The notes under the pieces were generated by a model. It made no database searches. It was given only the letters and a program-made list of their open reading frames with translations, and was not told the origin of the DNA. Of a DNA stretch of 64,000 nt, positions 1 to 10,948 are shown piece after piece. Position 1 is the stretch's first letter. Each line of letters opens with the position of its first letter. Origin of the DNA: Euphorbia lathyris (lineage: Eukaryota; Streptophyta; Magnoliopsida; Malpighiales; Euphorbiaceae); contig NC_088916.1 in NCBI RefSeq assembly GCF_963576675.1, forward strand, positions 5,905,001 to 5,969,000, written 5' to 3'. The position numbers and the translations under genes are program-made.

Positions 1-2
1 GT

Positions 3-558
3 TCGATTAGTAGGCGTGGTGGGAGTGGTGGATTAGCGGTTATTTGGAAGAGCGATGTTAATATTACTATCTCAGACTACCCTGATCATCATATTGACAT
101 GGTGGTTTGTGATAGGAACCTTGGTAGCTGGAGATTTGTTGGTTTTTATGGTTTTGCGGATAGAAGTCGGCATGGTGAGTTTTGGAGTTTGCTTCGGTCC
201 CTATCCCTGACATCACCTTTGTGTTGGATAGTGATGGGTGATTTCAAATGTATTCTTAGTATTGAGGAACATATAGGGGTGTTGATTATCCAGTTCATCT
301 AATAAATCATTTCAGGACTATTATAACATATTGTAATTTAACTGAGTTACAGTTGGGAGGGAGTCCATTTACTTGGAACGAGGCCATGTCACACACGGTT
401 GGGTGCGAGAGAAACTAGACAGAGCATTCGCTAGTTCCCTAGTTATTCACTACTTACATGATGCAAAATTTAGTGTCAAATTATTCGGATCATTCGCCCA
501 TCTAGCTGGAGCTGATAGTTCGGGAACTAAGGCAGAGGAAGGCTCGATTTTATTTTGA
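3..558 (+). pseudogene. LINE endonuclease (EEP-type) fragment, frameshifted
   Basis: Frame 3 is open from position 3 to 302 and carries motifs typical of plant LINE endonucleases: GGLAVIWKS near the start, WRFVGFYGF in the middle and WIVMGDFKCILS near the end (usually GDFN). After a stop the homology resumes in other frames around 359-558 with SPFTW and EKLDRAFAS, the usual C-terminal part of the domain. The original role was nicking target DNA for target-primed reverse transcription. The shifts between pieces make a working product impossible. Confidence 0.8.
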
Positions 559-726
559 AACGAGTTTGGCGAAAGCGTCGGGGTTTGATGAGTTTGTAAA
601 TAATGAATGGGGGTGCATATGAGGTTGTCATGGCTCAACAGCAGGGTAATATTTGGGATTCTTGAGCCCAGGATCCTCGAGGCTCTTGCGCTTCAACAGA
701 ATATGCTTTGATTGATTGATAGGCAG

Positions 727-960
727 ATGGAATTTGTGGAACTCGAAACAGATGTGAAGTTTGTGGCTGATTGTGTTAATTCCAATCAGGTGAATTGGTC
801 CAAGTTTGGTACTAATTCAAGGCTGACGTTGCCCCTTTATGCAAATTAGAGATTTTCTGTCTCGTTTATTCCTAGATTAGTGAATGAAGCTGCTCACTTA
901 GTTGCCATGGAGGCTCGTTCCCATACTAACGCTTTTACTTCTGATTATTTATCTTCATGA
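727..960 (+). pseudogene. LINE RNase H-like C-terminal fragment
   Basis: A 77-codon frame starting at ATG 727 contains ELETDVKFVADCVNS and RLVNEAAHLVAMEARS, matching the end of the plant LINE RNase H domain (acidic residue, then N-x-x-AH-x-LA). It has an in-frame TAG near 847 and ends with TGA at 958-960. It belongs to the same dead LINE as the endonuclease pieces upstream. Confidence 0.7.
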
Positions 961-1050
961 CTTCTTGATGTAACCAATAAGGACTTAGTTCCTTTCGTTT
1001 CATCTATTAATTCGTTCTTTTTCAAAATAAAAAAAATAAATTAATTAAAA

Positions 1051-1805
1051 TTCAACAAAGCAAATCAAAATTTAATAAAGTACAATAAAATTACATTATT
1101 TACCGTTAAGGTCCAACCTAATAAGATTGATTTGCTTGCTTTATTCGTTACTTCGTAACTCTTAAACGAATTGACGGGTCAACTTGTAACCCGATCCGTT
1201 TATTTTATAAGTTAATTATATCAATTTATTTATAATCCGAACTCATTAACCTTAATTCTAATTTGTTTAATTTTAGAAATTATATGAATGGTATATCATA
1301 ACTAGAGGTGGTAAAAGTATACACGACATGATTATATGACACGAAATTGACACGCAATTTTAGTGTTTGGGTTTAGCTTAGTAGATAATTTGTCATTTTT
1401 GGAGTTGACACGAACTGACACGCAAATTTTTGGGCTGGGTTAGGGTTAATATGTTAATCAAAAAATAACACGAATAATTAAAATTGTTGTTATATTCCCT
1501 CATGTTTTTATATGTCAATTTATTAATGAAGCTAATAAAATTATATTATTACTTGCAAATATAATTTGAACCTCTTAAATTGTTATAAACACATTAAATG
1601 ACCCTCTAACATGATATTAGCTGACTTCGATGTTTAATGTTAACATATTAATCTAAAAATGACATAATGTATTTAAAACTAGAGCTATATCCTCTTGTAT
1701 TTTTAAAAGTTGCCGTTAATATATATATAAGAAAACTACATGTAACCTAAGAACACACGAGATTAACACTAACTCGAACATGTTAATACGACTGTGATAC
1801 AAAAG
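1051..1805. other. AT-rich intergenic DNA with GACACG-type repeat motif
   Basis: No gene is visible. Around 1310-1460 there are several variants of a cacgacatgat / gacacgaa / gacacgca word, a pattern common in degraded plant DNA transposons, but no ends could be defined. The rest is simple AT-rich sequence. Confidence 0.5.
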
Positions 1806-3152
1806 CAGGGCCGACCCTGACCCTTGATTCAAGGGGCGCAGGCCCAGGGCCCTGATATTCAGGGGCCCACATATTTTTTTTATAATATTCTATATGTATA
1901 TAAATTAAATAAAGTTTTAGTGGGTCCCACCGCTCTCTCCTCTCCTCTCCCCTACTTGATAATGCTGTGTTTATATCTGGCCCATTTGTTGTTGGTAGAT
2001 TATTACGTTTTTCTATTGGTAAGTCTAAGGGGGCGTTTGGTTTGGGGTCTTTAGGAATGGGAATGAGAATGGAAGGGTTTCATTTCTTTTGTTCTTGTTT
2101 GTTTAAAAAAAAAACTCATTCCATTTACCCATTTTAGCTTATGGGATTACCCCACTTTAGGTTAAGCTATTACCCCAAGTCCTATAGGGAATTGGATTCC
2201 CTTTACCTCATTCCCTTTCCTAAACATATCCAAACATATAAGGGAATTAATGCATATTTCTTTCCTTTTCTTTAGTTTCCCTTTCTTGATTCCTTTTCCC
2301 TTACCCCTTTTGAACCAAACGCTCCCTAAGTTGTTAATTTCTTAATTTTGGATTTTGGTATTTAGGCTTTAAAAATTAGTTGGACAACAGGCTACGGTAT
2401 GAAAATACATTTTTAATCTTATATCAATAACTTAGATTTGTAAGTCTTCTTACTTAACTTTCCATTAAAAAAAAAAAAGTTAATACATTAATTTATTTTC
2501 TTAAAAAAAACTGATATTAATTTATTAAGTTCGCTTAATTTCTTAAGTGATAACTTCTTAAAGTTACTTAATATACGAAGCTGACTTAGGTGTTTAAAAT
2601 TTAAGAATGTACGACTTTTTTTATCAAAAAAAAAAGAATGTGTAGTTTAGAGCAATTTCGATTTTATTAGCCCTTTTAAAGCTGTATTTTTAACTTTTTA
2701 TTTTTATTATTTGCCTTTTATAAAATTTGGGCTTATATGTTTTGGAATGTTCATTAGGAGATGCCAATCTAATTGAGATGCCCGGTAACATCCTTTTCAT
2801 CTAGCCTCCAACTTATAATAAAAATAAGAGTTTTTTACAAAAAAAAATTATAAATGAAAATAATATTTTGTTTTTATCAAATAAATAACTTTTATTTGCA
2901 TTATATCATATTTATCATTTTTGTTTTAGAAATGTAAGAGCAAAGGTCGGTTTTTAAATTTTAAATCCTCTTTCAAACTTCTTAAAAATAAGTAGTTATT
3001 AATAACTTCTTTAATTGACAAAATTCAAAATAAGATTTAGCATAATTGTAAATTATTTATGACATGTTTTTTCATGTAATTTTCTATAAAAATAATAGAA
3101 TGTATAAAGGGCCCAATTTTTCTATTTCGCCCCGGGCCTCTAAAAAGTCATC
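1806..3152. mobile_element. hAT-like DNA transposon remnant (non-coding)
   Basis: The left end CAGGGCCGACCCTG, followed by AAGGGGCGCAGGCCC, resembles the terminal inverted repeats of the hAT-type elements at 41140-42058 and 56518-57442. Near 3107-3145 the complement of a matching subterminal block (gggcc then ggggcgaaata) is present. The extreme right end is degenerate and no 8-bp duplication was found, so the right boundary is approximate. It has no transposase. A Tourist-like MITE is inserted inside it. Confidence 0.5.
2029..2326. mobile_element. Tourist-like (PIF/Harbinger-type) MITE
   Basis: The 298-bp element starts GGGGGCGTTTGGTTTGG and ends AACCAAACGCTCCC, giving imperfect terminal inverted repeats. 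It is flanked on both sides by TAA (2026-2028 and 2327-2329), the 3-bp TSD typical of PIF/Harbinger elements. Subterminal blocks (gggaatgagaatgg and its complement) are also inverted. It is nested in the hAT-like remnant and so inserted later. Confidence 0.8.
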
Positions 3153-3326
3153 TGACTTCAACTTTTCATAATATAAGAATTTCAATTTGTAACAACATAA
3201 AATATACTCTCATGACCCAATCCATCAAATGTGTTTGCTAGAAATTCAAATATGGCTATAAAAAATATAAATAAATAAAGTTACTCTCGTTTATTGTTAC
3301 AAATTGAAGGATGATAATGGCATACT
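2327..3326. other. AT-rich remainder of the hAT-like element and 3' flank of the bZIP-like gene
   Basis: No coding signal. From about 3165 the sequence (ttgtaacaacataaaatat, then ctctcatgacccaatcc) matches the 3' flank of the second bZIP-like gene at 46900-47470, so the duplication that made the two loci included flanking DNA. Confidence 0.5.
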
Positions 3327-5631
3327 TTAGAAAGTTGGAGGATCAAAATTGTTAAAGTTATCTTCTAACGCTGGAAAAGTTGGAGGATCAAAATTGTTAA
3401 AGTTATCTGCTAGCATTGGAAAAGTTGGAGGATCAAAATTGTTAAAGTTATCTGCTAGCGATGGTTCTCCAAACATTTCTAGTACTTGCTGATCAAACGT
3501 GTGAATTTGCTGCAATACATCTATTTCCTTTTGCAATTCCAAGTATTGAGCTACAAAAATAAATTGAAATCCACCGTTATGTTATGTCATTGCTTAAATC
3601 ATAATTTTTAAACAAGTTTTTCCATAAGAATAGTATAAGTTCTCGAGATACGGACCTTGTTTAACCGTAAGATTGCTAGCGGAAAGAGAAAGTCTTTGCT
3701 CAATCAAACCATTTTCGACACGTAACAAGGTGTTTTGTTGATCGGAATAAATAATTTGAGGAGTTTGAATTTCTATATTAGCCTGTTTTGTAATAAAAAT
3801 GCACATATTGAATCAATTTGGATTTAGAGAGATCTAACAGGAAAAAAAGGTCAAATACATGAATATCATAATTAAGTATAAAATTACAACTAAGTCATAT
3901 CACCAAATTTAATTCTTAATATGTTATTATTCTCTATATATTATGATTTTACGTCATAATTTAAAAATTCTAGACTCCAATTCATAAATTATAAACCTTA
4001 TAAAATATATTTTAGACTTCTAATTTATAAATTCTAATCCTTAAAATATATTAAAAGTACGGATTTTACTAGTTTGACATAATCCAAAATTATGACATGA
4101 CATAATTGTAAATAGTTGTTAAAAGATGAATTTATGTGTAATTTTCCTAAAAAATAATTAGAAATTTGGATAAAGAGATGTCTAACAGGCCCAAACCAAT
4201 TAGAAATTTGGATTTGCGTAGAGAGATGAGTTTAAGTTACATGGAGAGCCTTCACTTCATTTTCAAGCTGAAGAATATACTCGTCATGCTTGTGAATTTG
4301 CTCCAATGTATCTCTTTCCTCCTGCAGTTCCTGAGATTGAGCTACACAAATAAATTGAAAATCCACGATTATGTTATGTCATTGCTTAAATAATTTTTAA
4401 ACAAGGTTTCCCATAAGCATATTATAAGTTCCCGAGATGCGGACCTATTTTGACCATAAGTTCACTAGAGCATAAAGAAATTCTTTTCTCAATGGAGCCA
4501 TTTTCGAGACGTAACAAAGCGTTCTTTTGATTGAGATAATTGATTTGAGGAGTTTCAGATTTTATTTTAGCCTGCTATTGTAATAAAAAAAAGCACGTAT
4601 TAAATCAAGTACAAATTTTAGATTGATTTCTAATATATAATAGGTAGAGAAACGAGTTTATCTTACTTGAAGAGCTCTCACTTCATTTTCAAGCTGATGA
4701 ATATATTCCATCTGCTTCGTTAGGTACTTTCGGCCATATTGTTTGTTTTTATCCTTTCTCACTTGAAGGTGAAAAAATGCTATTTTAGTATTTAAAATAA
4801 CAAATAATTAAATAATTAAATAAATTTTATAGTTTAATTAGGTTGGTTATTGCACATGATATATAATACTTCACATTTATTTTAGTTTTAGTTAATACAA
4901 TTTTAAATTTTTTAATCGTGCAAATTAAGTATTTTTTAATTTATATTTAGCAAATATGAATAATAAATTCAATTATTTCTCTCAAAAAATAATAAATTCA
5001 ATCATGCATTATTATATAGTCATTTTTTATAAATATAATTATTAACATTGGCTGTGTTTGGTAAAAAGCTTTTTGGAGTAAAATTAGAGGTTTGATCCAC
5101 TTTATAGGTTTTGACTAGTCAAACCTCTAATAGTGGTGTTTGGTGAAAACAGGGTTTGAAATAGCTTATTGGGTCGAGAAAGCTAATTTTGAAAAAGCTC
5201 ATTTTAGAAGCTTTTTTAATTAGATAATTGCTATATCTCTTTTTATGGACATCTTTACTCCTGATTAATACTCATTAATATCAAATAAATGATTTATCAT
5301 GCCCTTATTTGTCATTTTAGAGAAACAGCTATTAGCAATCAGCTAAGTTTTACCAAACAGGTTCACACAATTCGCTAGTCAAATAAGCTAGTCAAATCAC
5401 CTAACTAAAAAGGTAATCAGCTAACAGCTAATTGCCAACAAGGGCCATTATCAAATTTTAATATTTTGATTATGTGGGTAAAATTTCATGACAATTTTTA
5501 CAATCTAATTGAAGTATAAAATTGAAGAATAAAATAAGAATCTCATTAGATTGAAGAACATAAATAATAAAATTATAATAAACTTGATATAATAAACCTT
5601 GTGATAAACCAGATGAACGAGATAAAGACAT
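3327..5631 (-). CDS. bZIP-like protein (group E, bZIP34/61-type derivative) with duplicated zipper exons
   Basis: Proposed exons on the minus strand: 5598-5631, 4667-4761, 4445-4571, 4241-4341, 3656-3782, 3327-3550. They give 235 residues with GT/AG borders and consistent phases throughout. Residues 12-43 hold a degenerate basic region and zipper start (NKQYGRKYLTKQMEYIHQLE). Residues 44-85 contain TPQINYLNQKNALLRLEN, which aligns with the zipper exon of bZIP34/61. Residues 86-119 fuse the fourth exon to a second zipper-start piece (DEYILQLENEVKALH), and 120-161 repeat the third exon (TPQIIYSDQQNTLLRVEN). The C-terminus has three copies of a 15-residue unit with FNNFDPPTF. The canonical bZIP N-x7-R DNA-contact pattern is lost, so DNA binding is doubtful while coiled-coil dimerisation is plausible. 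Exon 1 (MSLSRSSGLSQ) is the weakest call because nothing in the paralogue matches it. Exon order and splice phases equal those of the gene at 47478-49673. The predicted nuclear, dimerising role is inference from the family. Confidence 0.7.
3331..3465. repeat. 45-bp in-frame tandem repeat (3 copies) in the last exon
   Basis: Three 45-bp units start at 3331, 3376 and 3421 and encode, on the minus strand, repeats of a 15-residue block containing FNNFDPPTF. The unit length is a multiple of three, so copy changes keep the frame. The paralogue at 47478 has only a vestige (a terminal NNHNPRNF), so the expansion is specific to this gene. Confidence 0.9.
5050..5446. mobile_element. MITE in intron 1 of the bZIP-like gene
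   Basis: The left end GGCTGTGTTTGGTAAAAAGC and the complement of the right end (GGCCCTTGTTGGCAATTAGC) form imperfect terminal inverted repeats about 400 bp apart. Subterminal blocks rich in AGCTAATTT / AGCTGATT are inverted too. A clear TSD could not be resolved because of local AT-richness. Style and size fit a hAT- or PIF-type MITE. Confidence 0.6.
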
Positions 5632-6608
5632 TTTGAAGCCGAATGAGATCAATCTTTGAAGACAAATTTGCCGTAGACGTCTTCGAAGAAAAAACTTAAG
5701 TGTGAGTCAAACTCTAATCTCGTCTGTCAAAATTTCACTACAAAAACAAGAAATAGGACAATCAAATCGAAATAGAAGTTTCGAGAGCTAAATAAAATTT
5801 GGCACAGAGAAAAACTTTCAGTTGAACTGTCTATCTATTTCGAATGAACCAAAACTCACTCTTATAGAAAGACTATTGAAATTTTTTTTTTCTAAATTAA
5901 TTCAAAACGATCCCCTATTAAAGACAATTAAGACTGGAGTAACCATTATTTTTTTAGGGAAATTAATAATGAATATTAATTTCATTTAAATCCTTTTTTT
6001 TTGAAAGAAAATGCATTGAGATTTAATTCCCTAGTAACCATCAGTCAACTTTTATATATTATTAATATATTACAAAGAGAAAACATTAATATATGTATAT
6101 ATATAGATTTTTATAATCTAATTTAAAAAAATATCTCTAAATAACCATTCATTAAATAATAAAATAATAAATTTATTAAATTTATGAATAAAAGTAATAA
6201 AATTACAATACAATGGAAGTGTGAGTGAAACTCTAACCGCGTGTGTCGAATTATCACTAGAAAATCAAGAAAATAGGACGATCAAATTGAAACAGAAGTT
6301 CTGGAAGTGGAACAAAACATTGTAATATTTTTTTCCTTAATTAATTCGTGAATTAGTTCACTTAATGAGAAATTAATCTTACATAATTAATTCACGTTAA
6401 TGATAATTAAAGTCAGTGTAACCATTGAAACATTTTATAGAATTAATAATGAACTTTAATTGTATTTAATTTAATTCATGAGATTTAATTCTCTAGTAAC
6501 CACCATTCAACTTTTACGTATTGATTTTTTTTTGAAAGAATCTATTCAATTTTAATAAGTGTATAATATGTGTAATGTTGATATGTTAGTAAGTGATGAT
6601 TGTTTCCA
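5632..6608. other. Upstream region of the bZIP-like gene, tandemly duplicated AT-rich DNA
   Basis: No gene is seen. Blocks at about 5695-6060 and 6218-6535 are diverged direct copies of each other: both carry tgtgagt(c/g)aaactctaa, later a run ending ataggac(a/g)atcaaat, and both end gagatttaattc(c/t)ctagtaacca. This would place two copies of a possible promoter-proximal segment before the gene. No convincing TATA box was found. Confidence 0.5.
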
Positions 6609-6625
6609 ACTCTTGTACATATATT

Positions 6626-6736
6626 TTTTTTTTTTGGTAGAAATAGGAAAGAAAACAAACCAATACCGAGACAAAAGCTAACCAGGGATCAGCTTAGGAA
6701 AGCTAGCCCCAACTCTGTCCTGTAAAAGGAGAGAAG
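6626..6736 (-). mobile_element. Severely 5'-truncated LINE 3' end with 17-bp TSD
   Basis: A 111-bp insertion starts with a T-run (the poly(A) tail in minus orientation) followed by ggtagaaataggaaag, and is bracketed by perfect ACTCTTGTACATATATT duplications at 6609-6625 and 6737-6753. This is the signature of target-primed reverse transcription. The TACCAAAAAA junction resembles that of the LINE at 63495-63821, so the two may share a family. Confidence 0.85.
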
Positions 6737-6753
6737 ACTCTTGTACATATATT

Positions 6754-7067
6754 GAGAACACATCAATGGAATAAAACAAAATATAACCAAAACATCAATG
6801 GAATAAAACAAAATATAACAACTGTTGGGAGGTATTTTTATTTTTGATTTTATACAAATAAATATTATAGGTTATATTTTAGTTGACAGTTGACAAATAA
6901 AATAAAATAAAAGTTATAAAAACAGAAAAGAAAAGAAATAAAACATGTGGTAACAAAACAGCTATTTTCTAGCTAACCTAGTCAGTATTTTTGATGAATT
7001 CTTTGAGGATCAAGATGATGAAATTTCAGAACCCCGGTAAGGAATTTTGAAAGTTCGGATTACAAGC
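6754..7067. other. AT-rich flank of the gypsy insertion
   Basis: No gene is seen. A short direct duplication (acatcaatggaataaaacaa twice) lies at about 6764-6825. The last bases before the LTR, CAAGC at 7063-7067, are the left TSD of the gypsy element. Confidence 0.5.
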
Positions 7068-7750
7068 TGTTTGCACCATAAATAATTTTTGGCTTTTAAT
7101 TATTTTTAATATATTAATTGGCCTAATTTCGTCTAAATAGATCTTCCAATAGGGAATACCGGGGAAAATTAGTTTCGAGGATGAACCTCAAGGGGAACCT
7201 AAGGTAAATCAAAGGGACATCAAAAGGACAATTAATATTTTAACGTGTATTTTTGTGAGCCAATTAGAATGCAGGAAAGTTAGAAAGCGTCAATTTCATC
7301 GTGGAAGTCAAAGTGGAGCGGTTACTCAATGTGGTGGAGAATGTGGATTAGTGGAAAGAAGCAGGAAGTTACCTCCAACATCTATAAAAGGAAGGAATCA
7401 CGATGAACAAAGCCCAATCAACCAACTCAACAAACCCAAGCAAAAACTCTAGCAAAGTATCCTTAGACTTCAGCATCTTTAGATTTCTCAGTTTGTTCCC
7501 TTAGTTTCAATTTTCAGATCTAAAGTTCATTCATTTCCCAGTACATTTTTTTTATTTTATTTGTTGTTCAATCGTTTCTGTAAGGTCAGTATCGTTTTGA
7601 TAATCGAATCTTTGGAATTTTACGGTCTCTTTTATTCCATACAATCTTTTTGATAATTAGAAGTTAGAAAGCGCACTCAATTTCATTCCATAGTTTGATA
7701 ATACTATAATTATCTGGCACGCCCACAATTTCCCACGAAAGAGCCAAACA
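7068..7750 (+). repeat. 5' LTR of the Tat-type gypsy element
   Basis: The 683-bp LTR starts TGTTTGCACC and ends AGCCAAACA. It includes the TATAAAAG box at 7383-7390, so transcription should begin shortly after it. A 65-codon frame at 7255-7452 recurs in the 3' LTR and is only LTR sequence. Confidence 0.95.
7383..7390 (+). promoter_or_regulatory. TATA box of the gypsy LTR promoter
   Basis: TATAAAAG lies in the second half of the LTR in a context typical of plant LTR promoters. The same box is conserved in the 3' LTR (around 26332-26339). Confidence 0.65.
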
Positions 7751-7754
7751 AAAA

Positions 7755-7773
7755 TTGGCACGCCCAGTGGGAC
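7755..7773 (+). other. Primer binding site of the gypsy element
   Basis: The sequence TTGGCACGCCCAGTGGGAC begins four bases after the 5' LTR, the place where a tRNA 3' end primes minus-strand synthesis. The tRNA cannot be named with confidence from the sequence alone. Confidence 0.6.
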
Positions 7774-7782
7774 ACAATCACA

Positions 7783-9787
7783 ATGCCGCCGAAGAAAAGT
7801 GATAAGAGCAACAAGGATCCTGTAGTTGCAAGTTCTGAAGAGGAGGAGGTTATGGCAACATGCAATGTTCCATATATGGTGGAACGAATTGAAGCGGAAA
7901 AGGTTGCTAGCCCAGAGGAGAATCATGGATCTCTACAGAGATCCAAAATTCACCATTCTTGGAGAGGCGTTTCAGTTCCATCGAGAAGAATATGGAAGCT
8001 CTGCGGAGTGACATAGATTTAAAGATGGATAAAATACTCCAGAAGCTTTCAGAACCAGGGGTAATCAAGAATGGAGAAAACCATGGTCCTCAAGGTTCCC
8101 CAGATTCCAATGGGGGACGTGGGTCGTCCGACGCTGAGAAGTATCAAATTCCACCCTTGAGGGACGAAGTTGTCTTACAGAAGGCCGCTAGTTCAGCAGG
8201 CCGAGAAAATACTGGTAAGTCACCCGTTGCTCAATATTTTGGAAACACTAATCCTACCTCCCACACAGTTTCGTATCATGAGGAGGCATGAGGCCACCAT
8301 ATCAATGGGGACATGGGGGGCAACTATAGAGGCAATAGAAGGAACACTGGATTTCTTCATATGCCTTAGGGTCACCATCAGAATGGCATGCCTCAACAAG
8401 TTCCAGCATTCAATATGGAGGCTGTGAGAGAAGTTGTCCAAGAGCTGTATGGGCCTAGCCTTAGTCAAGTTGGCCGCCCTGAGTTCCGCAAGCCTTACCC
8501 TCATGCGATTGACATGGAGAATCCTTACCCAAGGGGATACAGAGTACCTGACTTCTCCCTATTCTCTGGGGAAGATGGCTTGTCAACTTTGGAGCACGTA
8601 GCAAGGTTCACGATCCAGTGTGGAGAACTTGCCAACTACCCTAACTTCAACCATCTCAAGTTGAGGCTCTTCCCAAATTCTCTGACGGGACCAGCCTTCA
8701 CTTGGTATGTTACTCTCCCTAGGGACTCCATCCATGGTTGGCAAGATATGGAGAGGCAATTTCACACTCAATTCTTCCGAGCAGAGCCAGAAGTGTGTGT
8801 TGCAGAACTTTCTAGGCTTACTCAGAAGGGAGGTGAAAGAGCAGACCAGTTCATTGCTCGTTTCAAAAAGATGAGGAACAGATGCAATGTCTACCTCCCA
8901 GAGGTGGAGTACGTGAAGATGGCCCAGAGAGGACTTGACATCGAGCTGAGGAAGAAGTTCTAAGGAATGGAGTTCAGAGACTTTTATGAGTTAGCTGCCA
9001 AGGTGACAGAGTACGAAGATTTGTTGAGGGAAGAGAGTCACAGAAAGAAGAGTGCCATGGGAACTTATTGCTAAGAAATATACCACGAGGTTACAGTGGC
9101 AGATCTTAAAAGTACAGGGACTCATGTTTGCCACTTACTCTAGTCCACCGGAGGACATGATGCAGCAAAGAAATCTTTCAACGATAAACCTCCGCAATTC
9201 AGATTTGATGTGTCCAAGAGTGATGCTCTCGTTGACTTTCTTTTAAAGGAGAAGTTTATTACTTTGCCTGCAGGTCATATATTGCCAACAAAAGAAGAAA
9301 CCAAAGGGAAGACATATTGCAAGTATCATGATTCCTAGAATCATGCAACCAACAATTGTTGGGTCTTCAAGAATGCAGTTCAGGAAAGAATCAACAAGGG
9401 AATTCTTAAGTTCCCAGAGAAGAAAGAAGCAATGTTGGTTGATGAAGATCCTTTTCCACCGGTGGTGACTATGAACATGGTGGCAGTAGATATGCGAGAT
9501 GTCCTCAATAGGAAGAAGGGAGACCTTCGTTTGAAACTTAGGGAGTCCAAGAAGGAGAAAGTCAGAAGTTACCATACTTAGATCCCTAAGGAGTATCTCA
9601 GAGGTCCTGATGAACTTCAAGCTAACACCAGCGAGCAAGGGGGGCAGAAGTCAAAAATCCGAGTAGAAGTGAAGAGCATTGGAGGGAATCATTATAAAAG
9701 AAGACTTCAGACCGAGAGGGATCAAAAACCTCTAAGAAGTAATTTCAGCAAGAGAAGTATTCCCCCAACCAGAGGAGACCTCGTTTT
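7783..9787 (+). pseudogene. gag region of the Tat-type gypsy element
   Basis: The gag start is ATG 7783 (MPPKKSDKSNKDP). A frameshift near 7960 moves the frame to MERRFSSIEKNMEALRSDID, and another leads to the retrotransposon gag core at 8388-8963 (PFAM-style Retrotrans_gag: LPRDSIHGWQDMERQF, RFKKMRNRC). The core is cut by TAA at 8961-8963 where relatives have Gln before GMEFRDFYELA. After more stops the linker continues with CKYHDS-stop-NHATNNCWVFKN, a zinc-finger-like C/H/C cluster, and KFPEKKEAMLVDEDPFPP. The product would be the capsid/nucleocapsid. At least four stops and two shifts inactivate it. Confidence 0.85.
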
Positions 9788-10852
9788 GTGGTGCCTCAAG
9801 AAGAAACTTCTGGTAAGTGGCGCGTGGTACGCCATAAAAAGTTCCCCCAACCTCTTACAAGAACACAAAAAAGAAGGATGCAACGTAAGAGGGCAGCTGT
9901 TGAAAGACACCATGATGAGAAAGATGAAGTAGGGGAACCGGTGGAAAAAGAAGAAGTGAAAGTTGGTGAGCCAAAACCAATAGTTTCAGAGGAGGAGCCA
10001 GAGGAAATCATTCAAAATGTGCGAATAGGTGACATGGTGATACCTATCAGGTGTGCAACAGCATCAGTGACATTGCTAGCAGATTTCCTAGGAAATTCAA
10101 GGGATCATCATGTTGAAGAGGACAAGAGTTCACCTATTCCTGAGAAGAGAGATTCATTCACCAGTGGGGTCTCAATTCAATCGAGTGGCCCAGGAGAACC
10201 AAAAAGAGTTGTTTTTGAGAAACCTGCAGATAGCATGACCAAACATATCAGGCCTCTTTACATCAAGGCACATCTAAATGGCAAGCCAGTATCAAAAGTG
10301 TTGATCGATAATGGCTCTGCAGTGAATATCATGCCATTTAGGATGATGAAGACCTTGGGGAAGTCAATAGAAGATCTAATTGCCACAGAGGTTATGGTGT
10401 CAGCTTTCACAGGGGAAACCACCAAAACCTTAGGAGTTTTGCCAGTAGATATTACTGTGGGAAGCAACACATCTATGGCAGCATTCTTCGTTGTTGATTC
10501 AACAGTAAGCTATCAAATCTTACTAGGGAGAGACTGGATTTATGCCAATTGGTGTGTGCCGTCCTCACTCCATCAATTCTTGCTTTTTTGGAAAGGAAAT
10601 GAAGTAGAAGTTGTCTGGGCAGATGGGAAACCATTTACAACTCAAGCTGATTCCGTGGAGGCAAGGTACTATGATGGAGCTGTGGGTCCAATAGAGTTTA
10701 GAGGTGAAAGCAAGAGAGGAGGACCCAAAAGTATCACCTGGAAAAAGCAATGTCAAAACAAAGGGAAAGCTATCCTCCAACCATCAGCCATCGTTCCATC
10801 CAAAGCTTGGGGAGCGTTGGGAGAACCGATCATCGAAGAAATTAATCGATGA
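9788..10852 (+). pseudogene. Aspartic protease region of the Tat-type gypsy element
   Basis: A 354-codon open stretch carries the retroviral-type protease near residues 165-260: the active-site loop reads VLIDNGSAVNIMP (D-N-G in place of D-T-G, a change also usual in plant Tat elements), followed by the flap and the closing hydrophobic-GRDW motif (LLGRDWIYANW). The N-terminal third is a basic then acidic linker from gag. It ends at a TGA after EEINR, and a downstream frame with QKAQVQQVLEELQKEE runs straight into the nested copia insertion at 10948. Confidence 0.85.
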
Positions 10853-10948
10853 TTAGTAAGCATAATGAGAAAGAAATGGAAGTAGCTGCCGCTGCCATCC
10901 AAAAAGCCCAAGTGCAGCAAGTGTTGGAGGAATTGCAGAAGGAAGAAG

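Larger units (their letters stand above)
1..1050 (+). mobile_element. Decayed LINE (non-LTR) retrotransposon with internal deletion
   Basis: Plus-strand pieces of a plant L1-type element appear in the expected order: endonuclease (3-558) then RNase H (727-960). The reverse transcriptase that should lie between them is missing, so the copy has a large internal deletion. An A-rich stretch after 1022 may be the remnant of the poly(A) tail. The 5' side runs off the window. Several stops and frameshifts show it is dead. Confidence 0.8.

Noticed and set aside
3327..4761. A MADS-box K-domain gene as explanation for the coiled-coil exons.
   Set aside because: No MADS domain is present, and exon phases plus the ILASRQ / DPTKLKR signature of the paralogue fit group E bZIPs.
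7255..7452. 65-codon frame that recurs at 26204-26401, at first sight a repeated small gene.
   Set aside because: Both lie at the same place inside the two LTRs of the gypsy element and span the TATA box; they are duplicated only because LTRs are.
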